Numbered from the stretch's first letter, positions 27,417-36,391 are shown. The stretch: 64,000 nt of DNA from Vulcanimicrobiota bacterium (GCA_027452165.1 DAIDGX010000024.1:230590-294589); one strand, 5' to 3'. Notes: generated by a model not told the origin, from the letters alone. Numbers and translations are program-made.

Positions 27417-28689
27417 GGGTGCTGCTTTGATCCTCGCGTGCGCGGCTGCATTGGGCGGCTGCGCACGCGTTGACGTTCATTCCCCAAACGTACGCGGGCT
27501 CGCGTACATCGACATGAACGACGTGATCAAGCATCATCCGCTCTACCAGCAGCTCAAGCAGCTGGACGAGTCCATCGCCGCGATCAACCTCGAGGCGACC
27601 CTTCCGCATGCCCCGCTCTCGGCTGCGGAGATCGCCGCGCAGACGCAACAGCTGACCGCGCAGTTCAAGGCGGCCGAAGCGCGCACGCAGCAAACGCTCG
27701 GAGCGCTGCAGCAGACCTACGCCCAGAAAGAACACGACGCCGACGTCGCGGCCGCCAAAGCGGCCGGCGTGAACCCCTCGGCAATCGGTATCGGTGCCGA
27801 GATGAGCCTGCAGGCGCAGGCCCAAGCGCAGTCGGCGGCTCAAGCCGCGGCCAAAGACTACATGAGCTATCAACAGAGCGTCGTCTCGCAGGATGCGGCG
27901 GCGATGAAGAGTGTTGCGGCACAGCTCTCGGCCCAAGCCGAACAAAAGCTTCGCGCGCGTGCCGAGCAGTATCAGCAAGACGAGAGCGATCTCTCGCTGC
28001 GTCTTGCCCAGCAAGATTCGGCCCAACGCTTGGCGCTACAGACCAAGCTCGACAACCTTGCGCTAGGCCCGAACGAGCGAAAGAGCGTGCAGTCGCAACT
28101 GGCCGCCCTCGCCAAGAGCGAGAACGATCGGGTGAACGCGATGCGCGCCCGTCATGCATCCGAAATGAACGCTTACCGCGCGCAAGTGACCAAAGAGACG
28201 AACGCGCAGATCCAAAAGCAAACCGCCGCGATCCGCGACGAGAGTGCTGCGAAGATCAACGCGCGTCGCGAGGCGGTCGGTGCGCAGCTGCGCGGTCTTG
28301 CGGGTGCCCCGGCGCCGACCCAAAGCATCCCGCCCAATCTTGCGGCGCAGCTTAAAGCCATACATCAGCAGATCGGCGCGCAATTTCAAGCCGACGCGCA
28401 GAAGACCATCAACCAGTTCAATGCCACGCGAGACGATCTAAATCGCGAGTTTGCGGCGCTCCACGGTGCCGACGTCGGTGCGACGGGCGCCGCCGCGGCG
28501 GAGTTGGCCGACCTGCAGCGGCGCCGCGACGCGCTCGCCCAGCAGATGCAGACCCAGATTCAAGACGAGGCCAAGCGCCTCGCCGCGAAGATGGGATTCA
28601 CCGTTGTGTTGGATAGCGTCCAAGCCGCTCCCGGCGGATACGACCTTACCAACGATCTCAACCACGACCTCGAAAGCTTACACGAGTGA
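27391..28689 (+). CDS. OmpH/Skp-like lipoprotein with long coiled coil, 432 aa
   Basis: A lipoprotein signal is visible (GAALILACAAALGGC, lipobox LGGC). The mature protein starts with GLAYIDMNDVIKHHPLYQQL, the OmpH N-terminal pattern. A very long Ala/Gln-rich coiled coil follows (about residues 60-370), and it ends with MGFTVVLDSVQAAPGGYDLT, the OmpH-type last strands. At 432 residues it is much longer than a normal Skp (about 160), so a tethered, elongated holdase is plausible. Starts at 27391 or 27400 both overlap the previous gene; the longer in-frame start at 27358 would lengthen the N-terminus before the lipobox. Confidence 0.8.
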   Translation: MSRMRLTSKGAALILACAAALGGCARVDVHSPNVRGLAYIDMNDVIKHHPLYQQLKQLDESIAAINLEATLPHAPLSAAEIAAQTQQLTAQFKAAEARTQQTLGALQQTYAQKEHDADVAAAKAAGVNPSAIGIGAEMSLQAQAQAQSAAQAAAKDYMSYQQSVVSQDAAAMKSVAAQLSAQAEQKLRARAEQYQQDESDLSLRLAQQDSAQRLALQTKLDNLALGPNERKSVQSQLAALAKSENDRVNAMRARHASEMNAYRAQVTKETNAQIQKQTAAIRDESAAKINARREAVGAQLRGLAGAPAPTQSIPPNLAAQLKAIHQQIGAQFQADAQKTINQFNATRDDLNREFAALHGADVGATGAAAAELADLQRRRDALAQQMQTQIQDEAKRLAAKMGFTVVLDSVQAAPGGYDLTNDLNHDLESLHE

Positions 28690-29087
28690 AAAAACAGCTA
28701 CTGATCCTCACCATCGCCGCAACGGCCTTCGCCGGCTGCGCCAAACCGAGCCCGATCGGCCTCGTCGATGTCAATCGCATCGTCACCAACTGGCCGCTCT
28801 ATCAGCAATACCAGACGCAACTGCTGATCGATCAGCAATCGATCGCGCAGAGCAAGTCGTCGGATGCTGCAAAGGCTGCGCAAGAGCAGGCACTTCAGAA
28901 AAAGTACGCCGGCATCACGCAGCAATTGACGCAACAGATTCGCGATGCCGCGAGCAAAGTGGCCGCGAAGAAAGACCTGAAGCTGGTCGTCACCAAGGAA
29001 GGCGTCGGTTATGGCGGGGTCGATATCACGCCCGACGTCGAGAAGTTGATGGACATCAGCGAGAAGGCCACACCGACGTCGAAGTAG
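28686..29087 (+). CDS. OmpH/Skp-like lipoprotein, 133 aa
   Basis: Third OmpH-like gene in the row. The GTG at 28686 overlaps the previous stop (GTGA). The lipoprotein signal is short and clear (LLILTIAATAFAGC). Family pattern: GLVDVNRIVTNWPLYQQYQT, a Gln/Ala-rich coiled coil, then DLKLVVTKEGVGYGGVDITP, matching the GGxDIT ending of the first gene in the row. This is the most Skp-sized member. Being a lipoprotein, it would be held at a membrane rather than free in the periplasm. Confidence 0.82.
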   Translation: MKKQLLILTIAATAFAGCAKPSPIGLVDVNRIVTNWPLYQQYQTQLLIDQQSIAQSKSSDAAKAAQEQALQKKYAGITQQLTQQIRDAASKVAAKKDLKLVVTKEGVGYGGVDITPDVEKLMDISEKATPTSK

Positions 29088-29091
29088 CGTG

Positions 29092-30117
29092 ATGCTCGGA
29101 ACGCTTGCGGAAATCCACGCGCGCGTCGGCGGTCGTCTCGTCGGCGATGGCTCCGTGCGCGTCGAACGCGTGAGCGCCGTCGACGAGGCGTCACCCGACG
29201 CGCTCACCTTCGCGACCGACGAGCACTATCTGACCGCCGCGCTTGCAAGCAACGCCGGAGCGGTGCTCGTGGATGCGGCGGTGCCGGTACCCGATGCTCC
29301 CGCGAAGCCGCTGCTCGTGGTGGAGAACGCGCGCGCGGTTCTCGCTACGCTCCTCGCGGCGTTGAAACCACCGCGTCCGCGCGGGCCGTATCGCCATCCG
29401 AGCGCGATCGTCGAGGACGGCGCATCGGTGGCGGACGATGCCTACCTTGCTGCGCACAGCTACGTTGCCGCAGGCGCGGTCGTGGCACGTGGCTGCACGC
29501 TCGGTGTCGGCGCATACGTCGGCGCCGGGGCGTCGATCGGCGAGGAGAGCTGGCTGCATCCGCACGCCGTCGTGCACGAGCGCTGCGTCGTGGGAGCGCG
29601 TGTCGTGTTGCATTCGGGCGCGGTGATCGGCAGCGAAGGCTTCGGCTGGGCCTTTATCGATGGCCGCCTGGAGCGCATTCCGCAGGTGGGCAACGTGGTG
29701 CTCGGCGATGACGTCGAGATCGGGGCGAACAGCTGTATCGACCGCGCACAAACCGGCAGCACGACGATCGGCCAAGGAACCAAGATCGACAACTTGGTGC
29801 AGATCGGGCACAACTGCCGCATCGGCAAGCACTGCGCGATCGCCGCGCAGACCGGCATGGCGGGCTCGACGAGCGTTGGCGATTACGTGAAGATCGCGGG
29901 GCAAGTCGGGACGCGCGGACACATGCACATTGGGTCGCGCGCAACCGTCGCCGGACAGGCGGGCGTGTGGGGCGACGTTCCCGACGGCGCCATGGTCTCG
30001 GGGAATCCGGCGCGCGATCACCGCGAAACGCTGCGTACGGAGGTCATGCTCCGAAAATTGCCAAAGGTCATCGCTCGTGTTGATGCTTTGGAGCGCGAGC
30101 GAAACGCGCAGTCGTAG
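29092..30117 (+). CDS. lpxD: UDP-3-O-acylglucosamine N-acyltransferase LpxD
   Basis: LpxD adds the N-linked acyl chain to UDP-3-O-acyl-glucosamine, the third step of lipid A synthesis. The N-terminal uridine-binding domain (TLAEIHARVGGRLVGDG to about residue 100) is followed by left-handed beta-helix hexapeptide repeats (for example IVEDGASVADDAYL). The catalytic-type His lies in VQIGHNCRIGKHCAIAAQTG near residue 240. Length of about 341 is normal. ATG 29092 is used; the adjacent GTG at 29089 is equally possible. It opens the lpxD-lpxC-fabZ-lpxA-lpxB block. Confidence 0.95.
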   Translation: MLGTLAEIHARVGGRLVGDGSVRVERVSAVDEASPDALTFATDEHYLTAALASNAGAVLVDAAVPVPDAPAKPLLVVENARAVLATLLAALKPPRPRGPYRHPSAIVEDGASVADDAYLAAHSYVAAGAVVARGCTLGVGAYVGAGASIGEESWLHPHAVVHERCVVGARVVLHSGAVIGSEGFGWAFIDGRLERIPQVGNVVLGDDVEIGANSCIDRAQTGSTTIGQGTKIDNLVQIGHNCRIGKHCAIAAQTGMAGSTSVGDYVKIAGQVGTRGHMHIGSRATVAGQAGVWGDVPDGAMVSGNPARDHRETLRTEVMLRKLPKVIARVDALERERNAQS

Positions 30118-30126
30118 CGCGATCCG

Positions 30127-30933
30127 ATGAACGCCGCCACCCTCCGCGCGCCGCTCCGTTTTTGTGGGGTCGGCCTGCACACCGGAGCCGATGCGACGAT
30201 GGAGCTTCGTCCGGCGCAGCCCGGCACAGGTTTCGTCTTCGATCTCGTTGGCGTTCGCGTGCCTGCGGTTGCCGAGTACGCACAGGAGTCGCCGCTTGCC
30301 ACCATGCTCGCGCGTGACGGAAAGAGCGTCACGACGATCGAGCACGTGCTCTCGGCGTTGCTCGCGATGGGCGTGAGCGACGTGGAGATCGCGCTCGACG
30401 GGCCCGAGGCGCCGATCCTCGACGGCAGCGCTCGCCCATACGCGGACGCGATCGCCGAGGTGGGCTTACGAGAATCGGCACAGGCACGCCCGGTCTTCGC
30501 GGTGGAACGCGCGGTGGAGTTGCGCGACGGCGATCGCGCGATCGTCGTGTTGCCGTCGGATTCGTTCCGCGTGCGCTTCATCGGCGACTTCGCAGCGCCG
30601 ATCGGCACGCACTACATCGACGTCGCAATCGATCCGCAGGTGTATCGCACGGAGATCGCCTCGGCGCGCACCTTCGCGTTTCTTCGCGACGTCGAGGCGA
30701 TGCGCGCGGCTGGGCTCGCGCGCGGTGGAAGTTTGGATAACGCGCTCGTCTTCGACGAAGACGGGCCGATGCAACCGCTGCAATGGCCAAACGAGGTCGT
30801 GCGGCACAAAGTGCTCGATCTGATCGGCGATTTCGCATTGCTCGGGGCCTACCCGCGGTGCGAGGTGATCGCGATCAAGAGCGGGCACGCGCTGCATACG
30901 CGCATCGCGCGTGAATTGAGGAACCGTGGCTGA
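30127..30933 (+). CDS. lpxC: UDP-3-O-acyl-N-acetylglucosamine deacetylase LpxC
   Basis: LpxC is the zinc deacetylase that commits substrate to lipid A. Zinc ligands are visible: His in KSVTTIEHVLSALLAMGVSD (about residue 73) and the HKVLDLIGD motif near 226-234 (second His and Asp). The APILDGSARPYADAI substrate-loop motif and the GLARGGSLDNALVFDEDG block are also typical. At 268 residues it is slightly shorter than E. coli LpxC (305), mainly at the C-terminus. Overlap with fabZ is eight bases. Confidence 0.95.
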   Translation: MNAATLRAPLRFCGVGLHTGADATMELRPAQPGTGFVFDLVGVRVPAVAEYAQESPLATMLARDGKSVTTIEHVLSALLAMGVSDVEIALDGPEAPILDGSARPYADAIAEVGLRESAQARPVFAVERAVELRDGDRAIVVLPSDSFRVRFIGDFAAPIGTHYIDVAIDPQVYRTEIASARTFAFLRDVEAMRAAGLARGGSLDNALVFDEDGPMQPLQWPNEVVRHKVLDLIGDFALLGAYPRCEVIAIKSGHALHTRIARELRNRG

Positions 30934-31399
30934 ACTTGACATCCGGCAGATCATGGAGATCTTGCCGCACCGCTACCCGCTGCTCTTGGTCGATCGCATC
31001 GTGGAGCTCGAACCCGGCGTTCGCGCGCTCGGCTACAAGAACATCACTTTTAATGAACCGGTATTCACGGGACATTTTCCCGGCAATCCGCTTTTCCCGG
31101 GTGTGTACATGATCGAGGCGATGGCGCAGCTCGGCGGCGCGGTCGTGCTGGAACCCGGCGAATTCTCGCGCAAGACGCCGTACCTCGCCGGCATCGACAA
31201 GGCGAAGTTTCGCCGCCCCGTCGTTCCGGGAGATCGCCTGATGATGGAGGTGCGCCTGGTCAAGCACAAGCGCAACATCGGCTGGGTGGTTGCCGAAGCC
31301 AAGGTGGAGGGACAACTGGCCTGCTCTGCCGAGCTGATGTTCTCGATTGCGGCCGACCCTCGCAGCTTCATGCTCGACGCCACGGTGTTGCACGCATAG
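30926..31399 (+). CDS. fabZ: 3-hydroxyacyl-ACP dehydratase FabZ
   Basis: FabZ dehydrates 3-hydroxyacyl-ACP in fatty-acid elongation and competes with lipid A synthesis for hydroxyacyl-ACP. The 157-residue hotdog protein shows LPHRYPLLLVDRI and the active-site motif GHFPGNPLFPGVYMIEAMAQ, with His50 and Glu64 as the catalytic pair. The GTG start at 30926 follows a GAGGAA ribosome-binding site inside the end of lpxC. Location between lpxC and lpxA is the common lipid A operon order and separates it from FabA. Confidence 0.95.
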   Translation: MAELDIRQIMEILPHRYPLLLVDRIVELEPGVRALGYKNITFNEPVFTGHFPGNPLFPGVYMIEAMAQLGGAVVLEPGEFSRKTPYLAGIDKAKFRRPVVPGDRLMMEVRLVKHKRNIGWVVAEAKVEGQLACSAELMFSIAADPRSFMLDATVLHA

Positions 31400-31401
31400 C
31401 C

Positions 31402-32169
31402 ATGATCCATTCAACCGCAATAGTTCATCCGAATGCGAAGATTGCGCGCGGGGTTGAGATTGGGCCGTACTGTTTGGTCGGTGAGAACGTCTCGATCGGT
31501 ACCGGGACGGTCCTGCAGTCACACGTCGTCGTCAACGGCTGGACCGAGATCGGCCAAGACTGTCAAATCTTTCCGTTCGCCACGATTGGCGCATCGTCGC
31601 AGGATCGCAAGTACAAGGGCGAGCGCGCCCTTACGAAGATCGGCAATCGCACGACCCTGCGCGAATACGTCTCGATTCAGCGCGCGACCGGAGAGGACGA
31701 ACTTACCGCCGTCGGTGACGACTGCCTTCTGCTTGCCTACACGCACGTTGCCCACAACTGCATCCTGGGTAACTACGTGACGATGAGCAACTTGGCGCAG
31801 CTCGCGGGCCACGTGATCGTGGAAGATTTCGTGACGATCGGCGGACAAGCGGGCGTCCATCAGTTTACCCGCATCGGGCGCTACGCGATGATCGGCGGTG
31901 CGAGCAAGATCACCAAAGACGTGCCGCCGTTCTTCCTGTTCGAAGGCAATCCGGCTGAGCCGTACGGGCTGAACTCGGTCGGCCTGCGCCGCGCCGGTTT
32001 CACCGTGGACGAGCGCAACGAGATCAAGAAGTTCTACAAAATTCTCTACAACCCAAAGAATAACGTCACGCAAGCGATCGAGGCGATGAAGGCCGAGGCG
32101 ATGAGTGAACCCGGACGCGAGATCATCGCATTTCTCGAAGCTCCCTCACAACGAGGCATTCTGAAATAA
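31402..32169 (+). CDS. lpxA: acyl-ACP-UDP-N-acetylglucosamine O-acyltransferase LpxA
   Basis: LpxA catalyses the first step of lipid A synthesis, O-acylation of UDP-GlcNAc. The 255-residue protein is a hexapeptide-repeat beta-helix (IHSTAIVHPNAKIARGVEIG) with the catalytic His in YTHVAHNCILGNYVTMSN (His118, corresponding to E. coli His125), the GGQAGVHQFTRIGRYAMIGG motif and the C-terminal helical domain ending with FLEAPSQRGILK. It starts three bases after fabZ. Confidence 0.96.
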   Translation: MIHSTAIVHPNAKIARGVEIGPYCLVGENVSIGTGTVLQSHVVVNGWTEIGQDCQIFPFATIGASSQDRKYKGERALTKIGNRTTLREYVSIQRATGEDELTAVGDDCLLLAYTHVAHNCILGNYVTMSNLAQLAGHVIVEDFVTIGGQAGVHQFTRIGRYAMIGGASKITKDVPPFFLFEGNPAEPYGLNSVGLRRAGFTVDERNEIKKFYKILYNPKNNVTQAIEAMKAEAMSEPGREIIAFLEAPSQRGILK

Positions 32170-32178
32170 TGCTCCGGC

Positions 32179-33297
32179 ATGCGCTATTTTCTATCGACGG
32201 GTGAAGCCTCAGGCGAACTGAACGCGGTGCTCTTGGCGCGCGCGATTCGCGCGTACGACCCGCAGGCCACGTTCGAGGGTATCGGCGCGGAGCGCATGCG
32301 CGCCGAAAACATCGCGCTCTTTCGCGATCATACCGGTTGGGCCAGCATGGGGCCGCTCGCGGCGATACCGCGCGTACCCAAGCTGCTCGCGACGATGTGG
32401 CAAACGGCCGCGCATATTGCACGCACCAAACCCGATCTCGTGGTGCTCGTCGATTTCGGCGCGTTTAACGTGCGCTTGGCGAAGACCCTGCGCTATCGCC
32501 TGCGGTACGGCGGCCCGGTGATGGACCTCTTTCCGCCCGCAACGTGGCTCGACAACGAAAACGTGGCGCGCGCCGTCGCGGGAACGACCGTTCCCGTGAC
32601 CGCGTTCTCGCATCAGTACGAGTTTTACAAATCGCTCGAATTGCCGATCATGTTCTTCGGCCATCCGCTTACCTCGCAGTACGCGCAGCGTGCCGCGCGC
32701 GCCGCACCGCCCGCCAACGGCGGCACGATCGCCCTACTGCCCGGCAGCCGCGGCGGCGAATTGGCGTATCACGTCCGCCCCCTTGTCGGTGCCTACCGGT
32801 TGCTGAAGGCGCATCGGCCGAACTTACGCGGCGTTTTCGGTGCGGCCAATGCCGATGGCGAGCGCACGCTCGAACGCGCGATTCGTCGCGCGCAGCTACG
32901 CGACGTTACCATCGTGCGCGGTGTTGCGGCGGCGGTGGCCGAGGCCGACGCGGCGTTCGTCGCCTCGGGTACGGCCGTGCTCGAGACGACGCTAATGGGC
33001 GTCCCCGCAATCTCGCTCTACGTCATTGCGCCTATCCTCGTAGCGCATGCGCGCCGCGTCTATTCGGGACGTTTCATCACGTTGCCGAATTTGGTGCTCG
33101 GACGCGAGTTGGTGCCGGAATTCTTGCAGAAGGACGCCACGCCCGAGCGCTTGGCCGAAGCGATGGAGACGCTGTTGCGCGATCCCGCGGTGCAGACCGC
33201 CTCGTTCGGCGAGATGCGCGCGCGCCTCGGGCCGGAACACGCGCTCGATCACTGCGGAAAATTTGCGGTCGCACTCGCACAAGCGGGAGCCCGATGA
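32179..33297 (+). CDS. lpxB: lipid-A-disaccharide synthase LpxB
   Basis: LpxB joins UDP-2,3-diacylglucosamine and lipid X into the lipid A disaccharide (GT19). The 372-residue protein begins with the family motif FLSTGEASGELNAVLLARAI and carries DLVVLVDFGAFNVRLAKTL, the membrane-contact FPPATWLDNENV region and LLPGSRGGELAYHVRPL. The donor-site ATVLETTLMGVP-like block is seen here as GTAVLETTLMGVPAISLYVI. It overlaps the next gene by an ATGA. Confidence 0.95.
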   Translation: MRYFLSTGEASGELNAVLLARAIRAYDPQATFEGIGAERMRAENIALFRDHTGWASMGPLAAIPRVPKLLATMWQTAAHIARTKPDLVVLVDFGAFNVRLAKTLRYRLRYGGPVMDLFPPATWLDNENVARAVAGTTVPVTAFSHQYEFYKSLELPIMFFGHPLTSQYAQRAARAAPPANGGTIALLPGSRGGELAYHVRPLVGAYRLLKAHRPNLRGVFGAANADGERTLERAIRRAQLRDVTIVRGVAAAVAEADAAFVASGTAVLETTLMGVPAISLYVIAPILVAHARRVYSGRFITLPNLVLGRELVPEFLQKDATPERLAEAMETLLRDPAVQTASFGEMRARLGPEHALDHCGKFAVALAQAGAR

Positions 33298-34022
33298 CGC
33301 GACTCTATCACACCTCGGACCTGCACGACCACCGCGGCTTCGCCGCGCGCGTGAGGGCGCTGCGCGAGGAACGCCCGGGAACCTACTTCGATTGCGGCGA
33401 CTCGCTGCGCGGCAGCCAGACCGTCTATCATCGCGACGAGCCGATCGCGCAGGAGCTCGATGCCGCGGGTTGTGCAGCGCAAGCGATCGGCAATCGCGAG
33501 TTCCACTATCTCTTCAGCTTGCTGCGCGCACGTGCGGCGAAAATGCGTCACCCGCTCGTCTGCACCAACCTTCTCGATACAAAAGGGCGTGAGCTCCCCT
33601 TCGTGCCTTCGCTCGTGCTCGACGAGCAAGGGGTGCGCGTCCACGTGCTTGGGCTCCTGATCATGCAATATCCGGTCGGTAGCCCGTACGAACGCCTCTT
33701 CGGGTGGCGCTTTCTCGATCCGTGGGATGCGATTGCACCCTATGCCGCGACCGTTCCCGCGGGCGAGATGCTGCTCGTGCTCTCGCATGTAGGGCTGTCA
33801 CTCGATCGCAAGCTCGCCGAACGCGTGCCGCGCATCGACGTGATTTTAGGCGGACACAGCCACGACACGCTCTTTACGCCCGAGTACGTGAATGGCGTGC
33901 CGATCGTTCACGCGGGACCCTACGGTCAGTACGTTTCGCGCACCGAGCTTGCCTACGACGCCGCGCGCAAACGCTTCGCGATCGACGATTTTGCTCTCGT
34001 GCCGCTGCTTGGGGCGCCGTAG
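33294..34022 (+). CDS. metallophosphoesterase / 5'-nucleotidase-like protein, 242 aa
   Basis: A calcineurin-like phosphoesterase by motifs in order: SDLHDHRG (metal ligands, residues 8-15), FDCGDSL, AIGNREFH (Asn-His type), LSHVGLS and GGHSHDT. These match the N-terminal catalytic domain of the UshA/5'-nucleotidase group, but the usual C-terminal nucleotide-binding domain and a signal peptide are missing, so it is probably cytoplasmic. In this lipid A context it might replace LpxH (UDP-2,3-diacylglucosamine hydrolase), which is otherwise not seen here; that is inference only. The true start is the ATG at 33294 within the lpxB stop; the upstream in-frame extension is out-of-frame lpxB. Confidence 0.82.
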   Translation: MTRLYHTSDLHDHRGFAARVRALREERPGTYFDCGDSLRGSQTVYHRDEPIAQELDAAGCAAQAIGNREFHYLFSLLRARAAKMRHPLVCTNLLDTKGRELPFVPSLVLDEQGVRVHVLGLLIMQYPVGSPYERLFGWRFLDPWDAIAPYAATVPAGEMLLVLSHVGLSLDRKLAERVPRIDVILGGHSHDTLFTPEYVNGVPIVHAGPYGQYVSRTELAYDAARKRFAIDDFALVPLLGAP

Positions 34023-35180
34023 ATGCCGCATATACTCGTCGTAAGCAACGGTAACGGTGAGGCTGCGATCGCCGATCGTATAGCGGCGGAAGTACACGCG
34101 CTCGTACCCGCCGTGCAGATCGATCACCTGGCGCTCGTCGGCGAACATGTGCCGGCGGCGATGCACGAGGTCGGGCCGCGGCGGACGATGCCGAGCGGCG
34201 GACTGATCGCGATGGGGCAGGTGCGAAACATCTCGCGCGATTTGCGCGCGGGATTGATCGGGCTCACGCTCGCGCAGCGGGCGTACCTGGTGAGCGCGCG
34301 TGGACGTTACGACGTAGTGGTGGCCGTGGGCGACGTTTTCGCGCTGATCATGGCGCTCGCGGCGCACGCGCCAACGACTTACGTGGGTACGGCCAAGAGC
34401 GTGCGCGTGGCGCCGTACGGTGCGTTCGAACGGCGCATGCTGCGGCGCGCGCGCAACGTCTTCGTGCGCGACGAGGCGACCGCGCAGCGCCTGCGCGAAC
34501 AGGGAGTCGATGCAAGCGCGCCCGGCAACGTGATCGTCGATCTCTTTGCCGCGCCGGACGATCCGCACGCGGACCATGCCGTGCGCGGCTTCGCGCCCGC
34601 GATTGCGGTGCTCCCGGGCAGTCGCGCAATGGCCTACGACGACGCGCGCTTTCTGCTCGACGTCGTGCGCCGCTGTGCACGCGATCATCCCAAACTCGGC
34701 GCGATCCTCTCGATTGCGCCGATGCTCGATCCGCAAACGTACGAACGCGTGTTGCGTGACGACGGATGGGACGTTCGCGCCGGCGCCGACCCGCGCATGT
34801 CGTTCGTCGCGCTTGCCGAGGGACGCGAAATCGTGCGGGCATGGCGCGGTGCTCTCGGTCCCTTGCTTGCGCGCGCGCAGGTGGTGATCGGCCAGGCCGG
34901 AACCGCAAACGAAGCCGCCGCCGCAGCCGGCGTTCCGGTGATGGCGTTCGAACGCGGTAAGGACCGCAAGACCGCGTGGTATCGCATGCGTCAAGTCGGC
35001 TTGCTTGGCGACGCGCTCATGATCGCGCCGGGAGATCCCGCGCGCGCATGTGCTGCGCTTAGCGCGCTGCTCGACGATGCGCCGCGACGCGTTGCGATGG
35101 GCACGGCCGGGAAAGAGCGGATGGGCCCGCCGGGCGGCGCGCTAGCGATCGCGCATAGCATCGCGGAGGCGCTCGCATGA
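34023..35180 (+). CDS. lipid-A-disaccharide synthase-related protein (LpxB-like paralogue)
   Basis: A 385-residue GT-B-fold protein resembling the lipid-A-disaccharide synthase-related family known from cyanobacteria and Deinococcus relatives (TIGR03492, from memory). Visible pieces: HILVVSNGNGEAAIADRIA at the start (NGxGE motif), YDVVVAVGDVFALIMAL, AVLPGSRAMAYDDARFL, and the donor-site VVIGQAGTANEAAAAAGVPV. It starts immediately after the phosphoesterase stop and overlaps the next gene by ATGA. The sugar and acceptor are unknown; work on LPS or a glycolipid is likely from context. Confidence 0.82.
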   Translation: MPHILVVSNGNGEAAIADRIAAEVHALVPAVQIDHLALVGEHVPAAMHEVGPRRTMPSGGLIAMGQVRNISRDLRAGLIGLTLAQRAYLVSARGRYDVVVAVGDVFALIMALAAHAPTTYVGTAKSVRVAPYGAFERRMLRRARNVFVRDEATAQRLREQGVDASAPGNVIVDLFAAPDDPHADHAVRGFAPAIAVLPGSRAMAYDDARFLLDVVRRCARDHPKLGAILSIAPMLDPQTYERVLRDDGWDVRAGADPRMSFVALAEGREIVRAWRGALGPLLARAQVVIGQAGTANEAAAAAGVPVMAFERGKDRKTAWYRMRQVGLLGDALMIAPGDPARACAALSALLDDAPRRVAMGTAGKERMGPPGGALAIAHSIAEALA

Positions 35181-36391
35181 TCGAACGCTTGCGCGTTCTT
35201 GTGCCGGCCGGGTTCGCGATGACGATGGCGAGCGTGCCGCTATTTCCTGGATTCATCACCTTGACGGCGGTTGCGTTTCCGGGCGTTTCGGTGGTGCCGT
35301 TGCCGATCGCGCTTGCAGTGCTCGCCGCGATGGGGCTGCTTGGCATCTATGCCGTGGTCATGCTGATCGCTCTACCGCGCGAGGCGCAACCGCTCACGCG
35401 TCCGATCCTGATATGGTGGCTTGCCGGGTGCGTTGCAACGGCACTCGGGTTCGACCCCCGCGACGGAGCGATCTTTCTAGGCGTCCTTGGACTTGGCATT
35501 CTGTGGCACATATCGGTGATGCGCATGTATGCATGGCGGCACGCCGCGCGCGCGATTTGGTGGAGTTATGCGATCTCGGGCGTTGTCGCGTGCGTGCTTG
35601 CGATCGGTATGGCGCTCACGCACATCCCTGCGGCGCAGTACACGATTCAGCACGGGCGAGCCGTCGGCACGTTCGTGTTGCCGGGCGAACTGGCGGGGTA
35701 TCTGCTCTTCTTTGTGCCGATCGCATACGCGCTCGCGCGGGTCGCGCGCATCGGCGCGTTGCGCCTGCTCGGGTGGATCGGCGCTATCGTGGGCGTCTGT
35801 GCGATGGCGCTCACCTTCTCGCGCACCGGATGGGTGGGGCTTGCGACCGTCTTTGCGGCGTTCGTCCTCTTTAACGCGCGTAGCCGTCGTCGGGGGCTGG
35901 TCGTGGGAGGCGCGATCGTCCTTGCCGCGCTCGTGCTCGTGATCGCCCTCTTCAACGAGCATCACAACCCGAGCGAGAACTACACGCGCATCTCCATCTG
36001 GCAGGCGGCCCTCGGGTCGTTCGAACGCTTCCCGCTCACGGGCGTGGGGCTGTTCGGATTCTCGCACATCTATCCGGCGTTGCGTCTGCCCGACGGCGAC
36101 GCGACGGCATTTCACGCGCACTCGATGTATTTCACGTTTTTAGTCGAGGGCGGGATCGTGGGGCTCGCAGCCTTCGCCTGGATGCTCGCGAGCTTCGCGC
36201 GCGAGTTTCGGCATCGTCTGACGCACGCCGATCCGCCGGCGCGGTTCTTTGCCACCGCGATCGCGGCGGGACTTACCGGTGCGCTCGTGCAAGGGCTCAT
36301 CGATACCGTGAGCGTCGTGATTTTCGGCCTGCTGCTACCCATGCTGGCGCTTGCGCTCGTCGCCGCGCGTGCCGGCACCGGCGACGCATGA
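35177..36391 (+). CDS. O-antigen ligase / Wzy-like polytopic membrane protein
   Basis: A 404-residue protein with about ten to twelve hydrophobic segments spread over its length. The Wzy/WaaL family signs are the TFSRTGWVGLATVFAAFVLF stretch, a periplasmic loop ending FPLTGVGLFGFSHIYP and the HAHSMYFTFLVEGGIVGLA motif (family pattern HNxxLxxLxExG). Such enzymes either ligate O-antigen to lipid A-core or polymerise it; sequence alone cannot separate the two. Placement between lipid A genes and the Lpt export genes favours a ligase. Confidence 0.85.
   Translation: MIERLRVLVPAGFAMTMASVPLFPGFITLTAVAFPGVSVVPLPIALAVLAAMGLLGIYAVVMLIALPREAQPLTRPILIWWLAGCVATALGFDPRDGAIFLGVLGLGILWHISVMRMYAWRHAARAIWWSYAISGVVACVLAIGMALTHIPAAQYTIQHGRAVGTFVLPGELAGYLLFFVPIAYALARVARIGALRLLGWIGAIVGVCAMALTFSRTGWVGLATVFAAFVLFNARSRRRGLVVGGAIVLAALVLVIALFNEHHNPSENYTRISIWQAALGSFERFPLTGVGLFGFSHIYPALRLPDGDATAFHAHSMYFTFLVEGGIVGLAAFAWMLASFAREFRHRLTHADPPARFFATAIAAGLTGALVQGLIDTVSVVIFGLLLPMLALALVAARAGTGDA

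Noticed and set aside
32544..33293. A 250-residue in-frame N-terminal extension of the phosphoesterase
   Set aside because: It is lpxB read out of frame; the ATGA overlap at 33294 gives the natural start with the first metal motif at residue 8.
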